A stretch of DNA of 64,000 nucleotides from an uncultured Oscillospiraceae bacterium (GTDB lineage Bacteria > Bacillota > Clostridia > Oscillospirales > Oscillospiraceae), in contig CAKTSA010000004.1 in the NCBI GenBank assembly GCA_934597585.1, positions 1 to 64,000 on the forward strand, in the 5' to 3' direction. Position numbers and translations under genes: made by a program. The notes beneath the pieces are model-generated. The model ran no database searches, was not told where the DNA came from, and saw only the letters and a list, made by a program, of their open reading frames with translations. Of this stretch, positions 32,800-41,764 are shown one piece after another; the first letter of the stretch is position 1, and each line of letters opens with the position of its first letter.

Positions 32800-33753
32800 A
32801 TGAAATGGAATCAGATCTTTAATCGGGGTAAGCGCGCAGAACAGGTGGCCGCCGGTTCCCTGCACTCGCTGCTGCTGCCCTCACTCCTGGGCATCTCCGT
32901 CTGCCTCCTCACCCTCTGCAGCCTCACCTGGGCCTGGTTCACCGCCCAAGTCCACACCGACACCACCACCATCCAGTCGGCCAACGTCGCTGTTACGGTC
33001 GCGACAAATGCTGCAGACCTTCAGACCGCTGGCGCGGCGACACAGGCGGATGAAGATGATACTTCTGCTTCTAAGTCGCCTAAAGTGCTTACTGTATATG
33101 CACCGAATACAACACCTGAAGAAGGTGGCTATGCAGCATATAACGTCAGTGATTTGACTGACAAAAAATTGTATTTCACCGCCACCGGCAACGCCAAAAT
33201 GGCCTACCTGCGCATCCAGTGTGGTGACAATACGGATTATTACACCAACTACCTGCCCCCCGCAGAGCAGCCCACCACCAACACGACAACTGGTGAGGAT
33301 ACCAGTGATTCTACTATCGATACCCAGACGACAGAGAATAAGATTAAGGTCTACAGCGTGACATTGCCTGATGGGGTTACCGACTCAATTAAGATAGCCC
33401 TCTTCTGGGGCCCGCGGCCTACTGATATTGTTGAGGCGAATATTCTTCGTTGGGTAGGTGTTGATTTGACGTTGCTGTCTCCCGAGGTTATGCTTCCTCA
33501 CGTTGTGGTCAATGACCCTGTGGGCAACACGCCGACCCCGGGTGTCCCTGAGACGCCTGATCAGTCCATCGCCGGCGACCAGACTCCCTCTGCCGGCGAC
33601 AATCAGGATACTCCCCAAACCCCCGGTACCGATCCCACCCAGGGCGAGACCGGCGGCAGTTCCGATGGCAACACCCCCACCGAGAACACCAGCACCCCCA
33701 CCGGCCAGCCGACGACCGAGTCTTCCGACACACCTGGAGACCCCGCCGCGTGA
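32800..33753 (+). CDS. TasA-like secreted protein with Pro/Thr-rich tail
   Basis: 317 residues. The signal segment SLLGISVCLLTLCSLTWAWF followed by TAQVHTDTTTIQSANVAVTV matches the SipW-substrate pattern (hydrophobic run, WAWFT, then SANV). A beta domain with KLYFTATGNAKMAYLRIQCG follows. The last 80 residues are Pro/Thr/Gly/Asp-rich low complexity, typical of cell-wall spanning or mucin-like stalks; no anchor motif is present. The ATG at 32800 follows GAAAGGAGCGATCGGC. It is the last gene of the locus before a strong terminator. Confidence 0.75.
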   Translation: MKWNQIFNRGKRAEQVAAGSLHSLLLPSLLGISVCLLTLCSLTWAWFTAQVHTDTTTIQSANVAVTVATNAADLQTAGAATQADEDDTSASKSPKVLTVYAPNTTPEEGGYAAYNVSDLTDKKLYFTATGNAKMAYLRIQCGDNTDYYTNYLPPAEQPTTNTTTGEDTSDSTIDTQTTENKIKVYSVTLPDGVTDSIKIALFWGPRPTDIVEANILRWVGVDLTLLSPEVMLPHVVVNDPVGNTPTPGVPETPDQSIAGDQTPSAGDNQDTPQTPGTDPTQGETGGSSDGNTPTENTSTPTGQPTTESSDTPGDPAA

Positions 33754-33767
33754 CCCACAACCTATCA

Positions 33768-33796
33768 CAAGGACGGCTTTCCGCCGTCCTTGTTTT
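33768..33796 (+). terminator. Intrinsic terminator closing the SipW/TasA-like locus
   Basis: A perfect 10-bp stem (33768-33777 with 33783-33792) followed by TTTTC. Confidence 0.75.
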
Positions 33797-33811
33797 CTGT
33801 GCAAATGACGG

Positions 33812-33840
33812 TTGACAACGCCCGCCGCCCCGCCTATAAT
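33812..33840 (+). promoter_or_regulatory. Consensus promoter for the ThrE-like exporter
   Basis: TTGACA (33812-33817), 17 bp, TATAAT (33835-33840). Confidence 0.75.
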
Positions 33841-33898
33841 GTGTCCCGGATTTTATGACACGGATTTTGTGATACCCCAATGAGGGAAAGGATCATCT

Positions 33899-35137
33899 AT
33901 GATGGATTACTATCTTCTGGCGGACCTGGCCGCCCGGCTGGGCTGCCAGCTGGCCCTGGCCGGGGCCGAGACCTTCCGCGTGGAGGACACCGTCCGCCGC
34001 GTCCTGGCCGCCTACGGCCTCAATTGCGAGGTGTTCGCCATCCCCAACAGCCTCACCGTCAGCTTCGAGGCTGCCAACGGCAAGCCCCTCACCATTCTCA
34101 AGCGCATCGGTTTCCACGGCAACGACCTGGAGGCCCTGGAGCAGCTCAACGCCCTCAGCCGCCGCATCTGCCGGGAAAAGCCGGAGGTGGAGACCGCCTC
34201 CGCCTGGCTGCAGCAGACCATCGCCCAGTGCCGGGTCTACCGTCCCGCCGTGGCCTACCTGGGCAGCTTCCTGGGCGGCCTGGGCTTCGCCCTGGTTTTC
34301 GGCGGCACGCTGCGTGACTGCCTGTGGGCCGGTGCCATGGGCGTCATCATCGGCTTCGTCAACCGCCTGATGGACCGGTTTGAGGCCAACCCCTTCTTCA
34401 GCACCATCCTGGCCTCCTTCCTGATGGCCATTCCCGCCTACGTGGCGGCGAGCCTGGGTTGGCTGGACAACCCTGACGCCGCCATCATCGGCGCCCTGAT
34501 GATCCTGGTGCCGGGCCTTCTCATCACCAACTCCATGCGGGACATCATCTATGGCGACACCAACTCCGGCGTGATCCGCATCGTCCAGGTGTTTCTCTCC
34601 GCCTTTGCCATCGCCCTGGGCACGGCGGCCGCCTGGCGTGTGACCGCGCCCATCTACGGTCTCAGCGCCGTGGTGGAGACGGCCTCCCTGGTCTGGCCCG
34701 CCTGGGCCCAGGCCCTGGCGGTCTTCATCGGGTGCTACGGCTTCTGCATCCTCTTCAATATCCACGGCAGGTGGATGTTCCTGTGCGTCATCGGCGGCAC
34801 GGCCACCTGGATGGTCTACCTGCTGTGCGAGGCCCTGGGTCTGGATGTGTACACCATGAACCTCTACGCCACCATCTTCGCCGCCCTGTATGCCGAGGTG
34901 ATGGCCCGGGTCCGCCGCTGCCCCGTCACGCCCTATCTGGTCATCGCCATCTTTCCCCTGCTGCCCGGCGCCGGCGTGTACTACACTATGAGCCTGGGCC
35001 TGCAGGGCGAGATGCTGGAGGCCCTGCGCAAGGGCCTGGAGACGGCGGGCATCGCCGGCTCCCTGGCCGTGGGCATTCTCCTGGTCTCCACCGTCTTCCG
35101 GGTGCTGACGGCCCTCCTGGCCCGCCGGGAAAACTGA
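33899..35137 (+). CDS. Threonine/serine exporter (ThrE) family protein
   Basis: 412 residues. The N-terminal cytosolic segment LALAGAETFRVEDTVRRVLA with PNSLTVSFE is the signature start of the DUF1212 (ThrE) domain, followed by about five membrane spans. The C-terminal half (ALAVFIGCYGFCILFNIHGR, later IAIFPLLPGAGVYYTM) is the DUF3815 domain. In many Firmicutes these two halves are separate genes; here they are fused. The family exports threonine and serine by proton motive force. Two adjacent ATGs (33899, 33902) follow an AAAGGA site. Own promoter and terminator make it a single-gene unit. Confidence 0.9.
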   Translation: MMDYYLLADLAARLGCQLALAGAETFRVEDTVRRVLAAYGLNCEVFAIPNSLTVSFEAANGKPLTILKRIGFHGNDLEALEQLNALSRRICREKPEVETASAWLQQTIAQCRVYRPAVAYLGSFLGGLGFALVFGGTLRDCLWAGAMGVIIGFVNRLMDRFEANPFFSTILASFLMAIPAYVAASLGWLDNPDAAIIGALMILVPGLLITNSMRDIIYGDTNSGVIRIVQVFLSAFAIALGTAAAWRVTAPIYGLSAVVETASLVWPAWAQALAVFIGCYGFCILFNIHGRWMFLCVIGGTATWMVYLLCEALGLDVYTMNLYATIFAALYAEVMARVRRCPVTPYLVIAIFPLLPGAGVYYTMSLGLQGEMLEALRKGLETAGIAGSLAVGILLVSTVFRVLTALLARREN

Positions 35138-35140
35138 ATC

Positions 35141-35181
35141 AAAAAGCCGTCCCCGGCCATTCCGCCGGGGACGGCCTTTTT
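35141..35181 (+). terminator. Intrinsic terminator after the ThrE-like gene
   Basis: A GCCGTCCCCGGC stem with GCCGGGGACGGC (one bulge next to it) flanked by AAAAA and TTTTT. Confidence 0.78.
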
Positions 35182-35207
35182 CAGCCGCGAGACAGGAATC
35201 TTTGTCA

Positions 35208-35240
35208 ATTTCGACATGTTCTGACAGTGCATGTCGAAAT
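35208..35240. promoter_or_regulatory. 11-bp inverted repeat upstream of the LacI gene
   Basis: ATTTCGACATG (35208-35218) and CATGTCGAAAT (35230-35240) form perfect arms with an 11-bp spacer, about 40 bp upstream of the -35. It is a candidate operator; there is no T run that would make it a terminator. Confidence 0.45.
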
Positions 35241-35278
35241 GAAATGTACAGAAACGACAAAAACGGACAGGCGCCGTG

Positions 35279-35307
35279 TTGATTTTTGGGTAGAAAAATG
35301 GTAAAAT
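35279..35307 (+). promoter_or_regulatory. Promoter for the LacI-family gene
   Basis: TTGATT (35279-35284), 17 bp, TAAAAT (35302-35307). Confidence 0.6.
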
Positions 35308-35371
35308 AAGGCGAAATAAGAAAATAAACGGCAAAAACTGCCGCAAAATCAAATAAGGGAAGCGAGAGAAA

Positions 35372-36541
35372 ATGGAAAGCAAGGAGATCAGCAAACCGGT
35401 GGGCATCAAGGATGTGGCGCGGTACGCCGGTGTTTCCATCTCCACAGTATCCAACGTGCTGAACGGGAAGCGGGCGGTCCGCGCCCGGCTGCGGGAACGG
35501 GTGCAGGAGGCCATCAACCAGCTGGAATACGTGGCCAACCCCATCGGCCGCCAGCTGAAGACGGGCCGCTCCCAGCAGGTGGCCCTGGTGGTGCCCTCGC
35601 TCACCGACGCCCTCTTCCCGTCGGTGCTGAAGGGCCTGCAGAGCGCGGCGGATGCCGCCGGCTACATGGTCAGCGTGTTCGCCACCGGCGGCAGCATAAG
35701 CCGGGAGCGCCGCATCATCGACTGGCTGCGCAGCCAGCGCTTTGAGTGCGTGTTCCTGGACTCCTGTGCCGATGCGGACGTACCGGAGACGGCGGACTAT
35801 CTGGCGTTCCTCCGCGCGGTGGATTCCGCCCAGGAGCGGCCCATGCGCGTTATCTGCGCGGCAACGGCCATCAGTCCGCACCTGGACACCGTGGTCGTCG
35901 ACGATGCCGCCGGCGTGGCCCAGGTGACGGAGCACCTGCTGAGGGGCGGACGCCGCCATCCGGCGTACATCGCGCTGTCCACCCCCTGCTGCCACGCAAA
36001 GGCCCGCCGCAGCGGCTTCCTGTCGGCCCTGGCCCACGGCGGTCTTTCCGCGGACGAGGCCCTTATCGAGGCGGACGGCGTCACCTGCCGCAGCGGCTAT
36101 GAGGCCATGGCCCGCCTACTGGATGCCGGCCGGACCGTTGACGCGGTGGTCTGCGGCAGCGACCAGCTGGCCATCGGCGCCCTGCACTGCCTGGAGGAGC
36201 GGGGCGTACAGGTGCCGGAGGAGGTGGCGGTGGCGGGCTTTGGCGACACTGCGCCGGCCTCGCTGATGACCCCGTCCCTGACCACGGTGCGCGTCCCTTG
36301 GGAGGAGTTGGGCCGCCGGGCCTTCGCCCTGTTCCATCTGCACGACAAGCCCGCGCCATGCGGCGAGGAGGGACCAGATGACGGGGCGGAGCCCTGCCGG
36401 AAGGCACCGTCCTGTGACGAAGAGGCCCCCGGCGAGGAAGCGCCGTCCCGTGAGCCCACGCTGATCCGTCTGGATCCCCAGCTGATCATCCGCCATTCCA
36501 CCGACAGCGATGCCCCAAGCACCTGGGCGCCGGACTGGTGA
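35372..36541 (+). CDS. LacI family transcriptional regulator
   Basis: 389 residues. VARYAGVSISTVSNVLNG near 15-32 is the LacI helix-turn-helix, and RLRERVQEAINQLEYVANPI gives the hinge. The periplasmic-binding-like core runs to about 325, with VAVAGFGDTAPASLMTPSLT as its typical late motif. An additional Glu/Pro/Cys-rich segment (about 328-365, CGEEGPDDGAEPC) is inserted before the last strand, making it some 50 residues longer than usual. The effector is unknown; no sugar genes are adjacent, so its targets may lie elsewhere. The ATG at 35372 follows AGGGAAGCGAGAGAAA. Confidence 0.88.
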   Translation: MESKEISKPVGIKDVARYAGVSISTVSNVLNGKRAVRARLRERVQEAINQLEYVANPIGRQLKTGRSQQVALVVPSLTDALFPSVLKGLQSAADAAGYMVSVFATGGSISRERRIIDWLRSQRFECVFLDSCADADVPETADYLAFLRAVDSAQERPMRVICAATAISPHLDTVVVDDAAGVAQVTEHLLRGGRRHPAYIALSTPCCHAKARRSGFLSALAHGGLSADEALIEADGVTCRSGYEAMARLLDAGRTVDAVVCGSDQLAIGALHCLEERGVQVPEEVAVAGFGDTAPASLMTPSLTTVRVPWEELGRRAFALFHLHDKPAPCGEEGPDDGAEPCRKAPSCDEEAPGEEAPSREPTLIRLDPQLIIRHSTDSDAPSTWAPDW

Positions 36542-36544
36542 TGA

Positions 36545-36583
36545 AAAAAGAGCCTTGGAGCCAAAAGCTCCAGGGCTTTTTTT
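36545..36583. terminator. Bidirectional terminator
   Basis: AGCCTTGGAGC (36551-36561) pairs with GCTCCAGGGCT (36567-36577) with one GU pair, flanked by AAAAAA and TTTTTTT, between convergent genes. Confidence 0.78.
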
Positions 36584-36585
36584 CG

Positions 36586-37230
36586 TTATCCGATCAGCTT
36601 CACGCACCGGATATCCCGGTCCAGGGCGGCGGCAAAGCTGTCGCCGTCGGCCATTTCGCCCACGATGCAGCCATAGTGGGTGGGGACCGCCACCTGGGGA
36701 TGGATGGCGTTGGCCAGCGCCGCCGCCTCGCGTGCGGTCATGGTATAGGTGCCGCCGGCCGGCAGGAAGGCCACATCGCAGCGGACCGTCCGGGCCTCCG
36801 GAATGTCGTCGGTGTCGCCGGCCACATAGAAGCACAGGCCGTCCAGCGTCACCACATAGCCCAGCCAGCGCTCCGCCTCCGGGTGGAATTTCTTGTTCTC
36901 GTTATAGGCGGCCACCGGCCGGAAGGTCACGTTCAGCACCTCATAGGTGCTGCCCGTGTGGACCGGCAGCAAGATCGAGGCGTCAAACCCCGCCTCCAGC
37001 GCCTTGTGATAGCAGGTATCCGGCAAAACGATAAAGCCATCCGGCGCCAGCACCTTGCGGATATCCTCCGGCGAAAAGTGGTCATAATGCTCGTGGGTGA
37101 CAAATACCAATGCACCGTCGTGGGGCGCGCCCTCCACCCGGAAGGGGTCGAACCACAGCGTCATCCCGTCGCCGCCGCAGCGGATGCTGCTGTGGCAATT
37201 GATGGAGAACCGATTCATGATGTCGCACAT
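36586..37230 (-). CDS. MBL fold metallo-hydrolase
   Basis: 214 residues. THEHYDHFSPEDI provides the HxHxDH metal motif; YVAGDTDDIPE supplies the bridging Asp and PTHYGCIVG a late His ligand. This is the small L-ascorbate-6-phosphate-lactonase-like/UPF0173-like branch; substrate unknown. The ATG at 37230 (MCDIMNRF) follows GGAGGTACGGCAT; the longer frame is not supported. It lies 50 bp after the HMA-domain gene in the same direction. Confidence 0.85.
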   Translation of the reverse strand: MCDIMNRFSINCHSSIRCGGDGMTLWFDPFRVEGAPHDGALVFVTHEHYDHFSPEDIRKVLAPDGFIVLPDTCYHKALEAGFDASILLPVHTGSTYEVLNVTFRPVAAYNENKKFHPEAERWLGYVVTLDGLCFYVAGDTDDIPEARTVRCDVAFLPAGGTYTMTAREAAALANAIHPQVAVPTHYGCIVGEMADGDSFAAALDRDIRCVKLIG

Positions 37231-37280
37231 ATGCCGTACCTCCCATAGAATGTTTTCCTCTATAGTATACGGCAAATGGA

Positions 37281-37538
37281 TCACTTTTTCAAGTGGCCAA
37301 ACAGACCTTTCTTCTCATAGGGCGCACAGGCATAGCCCGTCACCTTGTAGCCGGTGGGCTCAATGACGCCCCGCAGGGCCTCCTCGCTGATCTCCTGCTC
37401 GCTGAGGATCACCGTCTCACCCTTGGTGTGGGAGGACGTGACCTTCTTCACCGGGAACTTGCCCCGCACCGCGTCGTTGATATGGCTCTCGCACATGCCG
37501 CAGGCCATGCCGTCGATGTTCAATGAGATCTGATACAT
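37281..37538 (-). CDS. Heavy-metal-associated (copper chaperone-like) domain protein
   Basis: 85 residues. ISLNIDGMACGMCESHINDA contains the GMxCxxC metal-binding loop of HMA proteins, followed by a complete ferredoxin-like fold up to about 70 and a basic tail (YEKKGLFGHLKK). Such proteins carry Cu(I) or other soft metals in the cytosol, usually beside a CopA ATPase, which is absent here. The ATG at 37538 follows GGAGGTATCTATC; the upstream ATG at 37553 contains that ribosome site and is unlikely. Confidence 0.85.
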   Translation of the reverse strand: MYQISLNIDGMACGMCESHINDAVRGKFPVKKVTSSHTKGETVILSEQEISEEALRGVIEPTGYKVTGYACAPYEKKGLFGHLKK

Positions 37539-37600
37539 GATAGATACCTCCATACAGAATAATGAATTGATTGGTTAGATAAGGCTAACTGCGCACCTTG

Positions 37601-37628
37601 GGAAATGCCGCGCACTCGCGGCATTTCC
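37601..37628. repeat. Perfect 12-bp hairpin
   Basis: GGAAATGCCGCG (37601-37612) pairs with CGCGGCATTTCC (37617-37628) across CACT. It lies downstream of the coiled-coil gene (leftward) and upstream of the HMA gene. The lack of a T run leaves terminator or intergenic repeat both open. Confidence 0.45.
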
Positions 37629-37671
37629 TCTGCACTCCGACAAGGGAGCAAAGAAATATGAAAGTGTGGGG

Positions 37672-38148
37672 TCACTGAGCCTTTTTTAGCTCCTGCACAT
37701 CTCGGAACAGCCCTCGCACCGCAGACTTCAGTAGGTCCACATCGGCTTCCAGCCGCTCGGCACGGTCACGGGGACACAGCGTCTGGCGCAGGGTCTCCTG
37801 GCCCTCTGCCAACGCCTGGATGTGGGGAATGATGATGTTCTCCTGGGTCAGTTCAATCTTGGTGACGCGGGTGGTAAGATTCTCCAGCATTTCGCTGTGC
37901 TCAGCCAGCGTCTCGTTGATGCGCTCCAGCATGACGTCGTGCTTCGCCAGAAGTGCGCCCTGTGCAGCCAGCGTCTCGTTGATGCGCTCCAGCATGACAT
38001 CGTGCTTCGCCAGAAGCGCGCCCTGTACAGCCAGCGTCTCGTTGATGCGCTCCAGCATGACGTCGTGCTTTGCCAGAAGCTCGCCTTGCTTTTCCAGGGT
38101 TTCGCCTTGCTTTTCTAACAGTGCTATGATCTTCTCTTCGTTGTTCAT
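37672..38148 (-). CDS. Coiled-coil protein with three 21-residue repeats
   Basis: 158 residues, no membrane segment. The core is three nearly identical 21-residue units (LLAKHDVMLERINETLA plus 4), three heptads each, so the repeats keep coiled-coil phase. Similar Glu/Gln/Lys heptads precede them, and a C-terminal helical part (RAERLEADVDLLKSAVRGLF) follows. The repeats are also close to identical at DNA level (about 63 bp each, 37905-38095), so copy number may vary between strains. Function is unknown; similar short coiled-coil proteins occur in phage and plasmid settings, but I see no phage genes here. The ATG follows AGGAGGTTCTTT. Confidence 0.75.
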   Translation of the reverse strand: MNNEEKIIALLEKQGETLEKQGELLAKHDVMLERINETLAVQGALLAKHDVMLERINETLAAQGALLAKHDVMLERINETLAEHSEMLENLTTRVTKIELTQENIIIPHIQALAEGQETLRQTLCPRDRAERLEADVDLLKSAVRGLFRDVQELKKAQ

Positions 38149-38214
38149 AAAGAACCTCCTGTGTCTATGGTGGTATGCCGCGCACCGGCGGCCGCAACGA
38201 GGGGAAAGATAGGC

Positions 38215-39960
<1,746 letters not shown>

Positions 39961-40019
39961 TGTCTCACACTCCTTGTAGGTCGTATTTTTGTATTTTTCC
40001 GGTAAAAAACCAGACCTAT

Positions 40020-40048
40020 ATTATACGCTGTTCGCCGTGGGATTGCAA
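40020..40048 (-). promoter_or_regulatory. Promoter for glnS
   Basis: Read leftward, TTGCAA (40043-40048), 17 bp, TATAAT (40020-40025). Confidence 0.7.
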
Positions 40049-40074
40049 GGGTTTTGCGGCGGAAATCCGCCCTT

Positions 40075-41289
40075 TTACAGCGCGGCCTCCAGATTCTGCC
40101 GGATGGCGGCGATGAACTGAGCGGAGGTAACGGCGTGGGCCGTAAACCCCTCGTCCACCAGACCGGCCAGATCCTTGGTCATGGTGCCCTGATTCAGCGT
40201 GGTGAAGCAGGCGGCTTCCAGCTTGTCGGCAAAGGTGGCCAGGTCGGCCAGGCCGTCCAGCTGCCCCCGGCGGCGCAGGGCGCCGGTCCACGCGAAGATG
40301 GTGGCCATGGGGTTGGTGGAGGTCTCCTCGCCCTTGAGATGCTTGTAGTAGTGGCGGGTCACGGTGCCGTGAGCGGCCTCGTACTCCGTCACCCCGTCGG
40401 GGGACACCAGCACCGAGGTCATCATGGCAAGAGAGCCGAAGGCGGTGGAGATCATGTCGCTCATCACGTCGCCGTCATAGTTCTTCAGCGCCCAGATAAA
40501 GCCGCCCTTGGAGCGGATGACCCGGGCCACCGCGTCGTCGATGAGAGTGTAGAAATAGGTGATGCCCAGCGCTTCAAATTGGGCCTTGTAGTTCTGCTCG
40601 TATTCCTCTTCAAAGATGCGCTTGAACTCGCCGTCGTACACCTTGGAGATGGTGTCCTTGGTGGAGAACCACAGGTCCTGCTTGTTGTCCACGGCGAACT
40701 GGAAGCAGCTCTTGGCAAAGGCGCGGATGCTCTTCTCCGTGTTGTGCTGGCCCTGCCACACGGCGGGACCCTTCACGGTCTGCACTGTCAGGGCCTTTTC
40801 CGCGCCGCTCTCGCCCTTGAAGGTCAGCGTGGCGGTGCCCGGCTCCTCTGTCACCATGTCCACGGCCTTGTACATGTCGCCATAGGCGTGGCGGGCCACG
40901 GTGATGGGCTTTTCCCAGTTCTTTACCACCGGGTGGATGAAGGGCACCACGATGGGAGCCCGGAAGGCGGTGCCGTCCAGATAGGCGCGGATGGTGCCGT
41001 TAGGGCTCTTCCACATCTCCGTCAGCTGGGGATACTCCTCCATCCGCTGCTTGTTGGGGGTGATGGTGGCGCACTTCACCGCCACGCCCAGCCGCTGAGT
41101 GGCCTTGGCGGCGTCGATGGTCACCTGATCCTTCGTCTCGTTCCGGTGCAGCAGGCCCAGATCGTAGTACTCGGTCTTCAGGTCCACAAAGGGCAGGATC
41201 AGCTCATCCTTGATCATCTGCCACAGCACGCGGGTCATCTCGTCGCCGTCCATCTCCACCAGCGGCGTCGTCATTTTGATCTTATCCAT
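40075..41289 (-). CDS. icd: NADP-dependent isocitrate dehydrogenase
   Basis: 404 residues of the dimeric, eukaryote-like type. MTTPLVEMDGDEMTRVLWQM is the N-terminus, KSPNGTIRAYLDGTAFRAPI the substrate-binding segment with the phosphate-contacting Ser/Asn, and NYDGDVMSDMISTAFGSLAM the metal-binding segment; EAAHGTVTRHY confirms the family. It makes 2-oxoglutarate from isocitrate. The ATG at 41289 follows AAAGGACACATT. The hydratase gene lies upstream, separated by a repeat-rich region, so joint transcription is uncertain. Confidence 0.94.
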   Translation of the reverse strand: MDKIKMTTPLVEMDGDEMTRVLWQMIKDELILPFVDLKTEYYDLGLLHRNETKDQVTIDAAKATQRLGVAVKCATITPNKQRMEEYPQLTEMWKSPNGTIRAYLDGTAFRAPIVVPFIHPVVKNWEKPITVARHAYGDMYKAVDMVTEEPGTATLTFKGESGAEKALTVQTVKGPAVWQGQHNTEKSIRAFAKSCFQFAVDNKQDLWFSTKDTISKVYDGEFKRIFEEEYEQNYKAQFEALGITYFYTLIDDAVARVIRSKGGFIWALKNYDGDVMSDMISTAFGSLAMMTSVLVSPDGVTEYEAAHGTVTRHYYKHLKGEETSTNPMATIFAWTGALRRRGQLDGLADLATFADKLEAACFTTLNQGTMTKDLAGLVDEGFTAHAVTSAQFIAAIRQNLEAAL

Positions 41290-41325
41290 AATGTGTCCTT
41301 TCGTTGTATGTTGTGGGAAAAACGG

Positions 41326-41751
41326 TGTCATTGCGAGGAGCAAAGCGACGTGGCAATCCGTCCTCCTTCGGGCGTTACAGGGGTACGGATTCCCACACCA
41401 GTGTGTTCACTGGCTTGGAATGACAGTCTCGCCTACTCTGCCTGGCGTAGTGCTCCTCCGTAGGGCGGGGTGCCCACACCCCGCCGCCGGAAAACACGCC
41501 GGTTCTTATTACCGCCCGTGGGGGCCGGCGTCCTCGACGGCCCGTTATTGCCTCCCTCTGTGAGGGAGGTGGCATGACCGAAGGTCATGACGGAGGGAGA
41601 GAATCTGAGGGTTTTATGCTCTCCCCCAGTCTCGCTTCGCTCGACAGCCCCCTCTCAGAGGGGGCCAATGACCCCGTCGCCACGCATAGTATACGATGGC
41701 ATTTCCGGTGAAACGGCGGGCCGATGTAGGCATCGGCCCCTACAAACCACC
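41326..41751. repeat. Cluster of palindromic intergenic repeats
   Basis: The 475-bp gap 41290-41764 has no gene. It begins with a roughly 100-bp element (41326-41425) opening TGTCATTGCGAGGAGC and closing GGCTTGGAATGACA, a repeat type I know from many anaerobe genomes. Then come GGCGGGGTG/CACCCCGCC (41464-41485), ACGCCGG/CCGGCGT (41496-41531), CCTCCCTC/GAGGGAGG with CATGACC/GGTCATG (41550-41588), CCCCCTCT/AGAGGGGG (about 41648-41664) and GGGCCGATG/CATCGGCCC (about 41718-41738). They look like REP- or MITE-type insertions stacked on one another. Confidence 0.6.
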
Positions 41752-41764
41752 GGCAGCCATGCGC

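Noticed and set aside
37905-38095. Three evenly spaced repeats as a possible CRISPR array
   Set aside because: The repeats are contiguous, without spacers, and in frame inside a coiled-coil gene.
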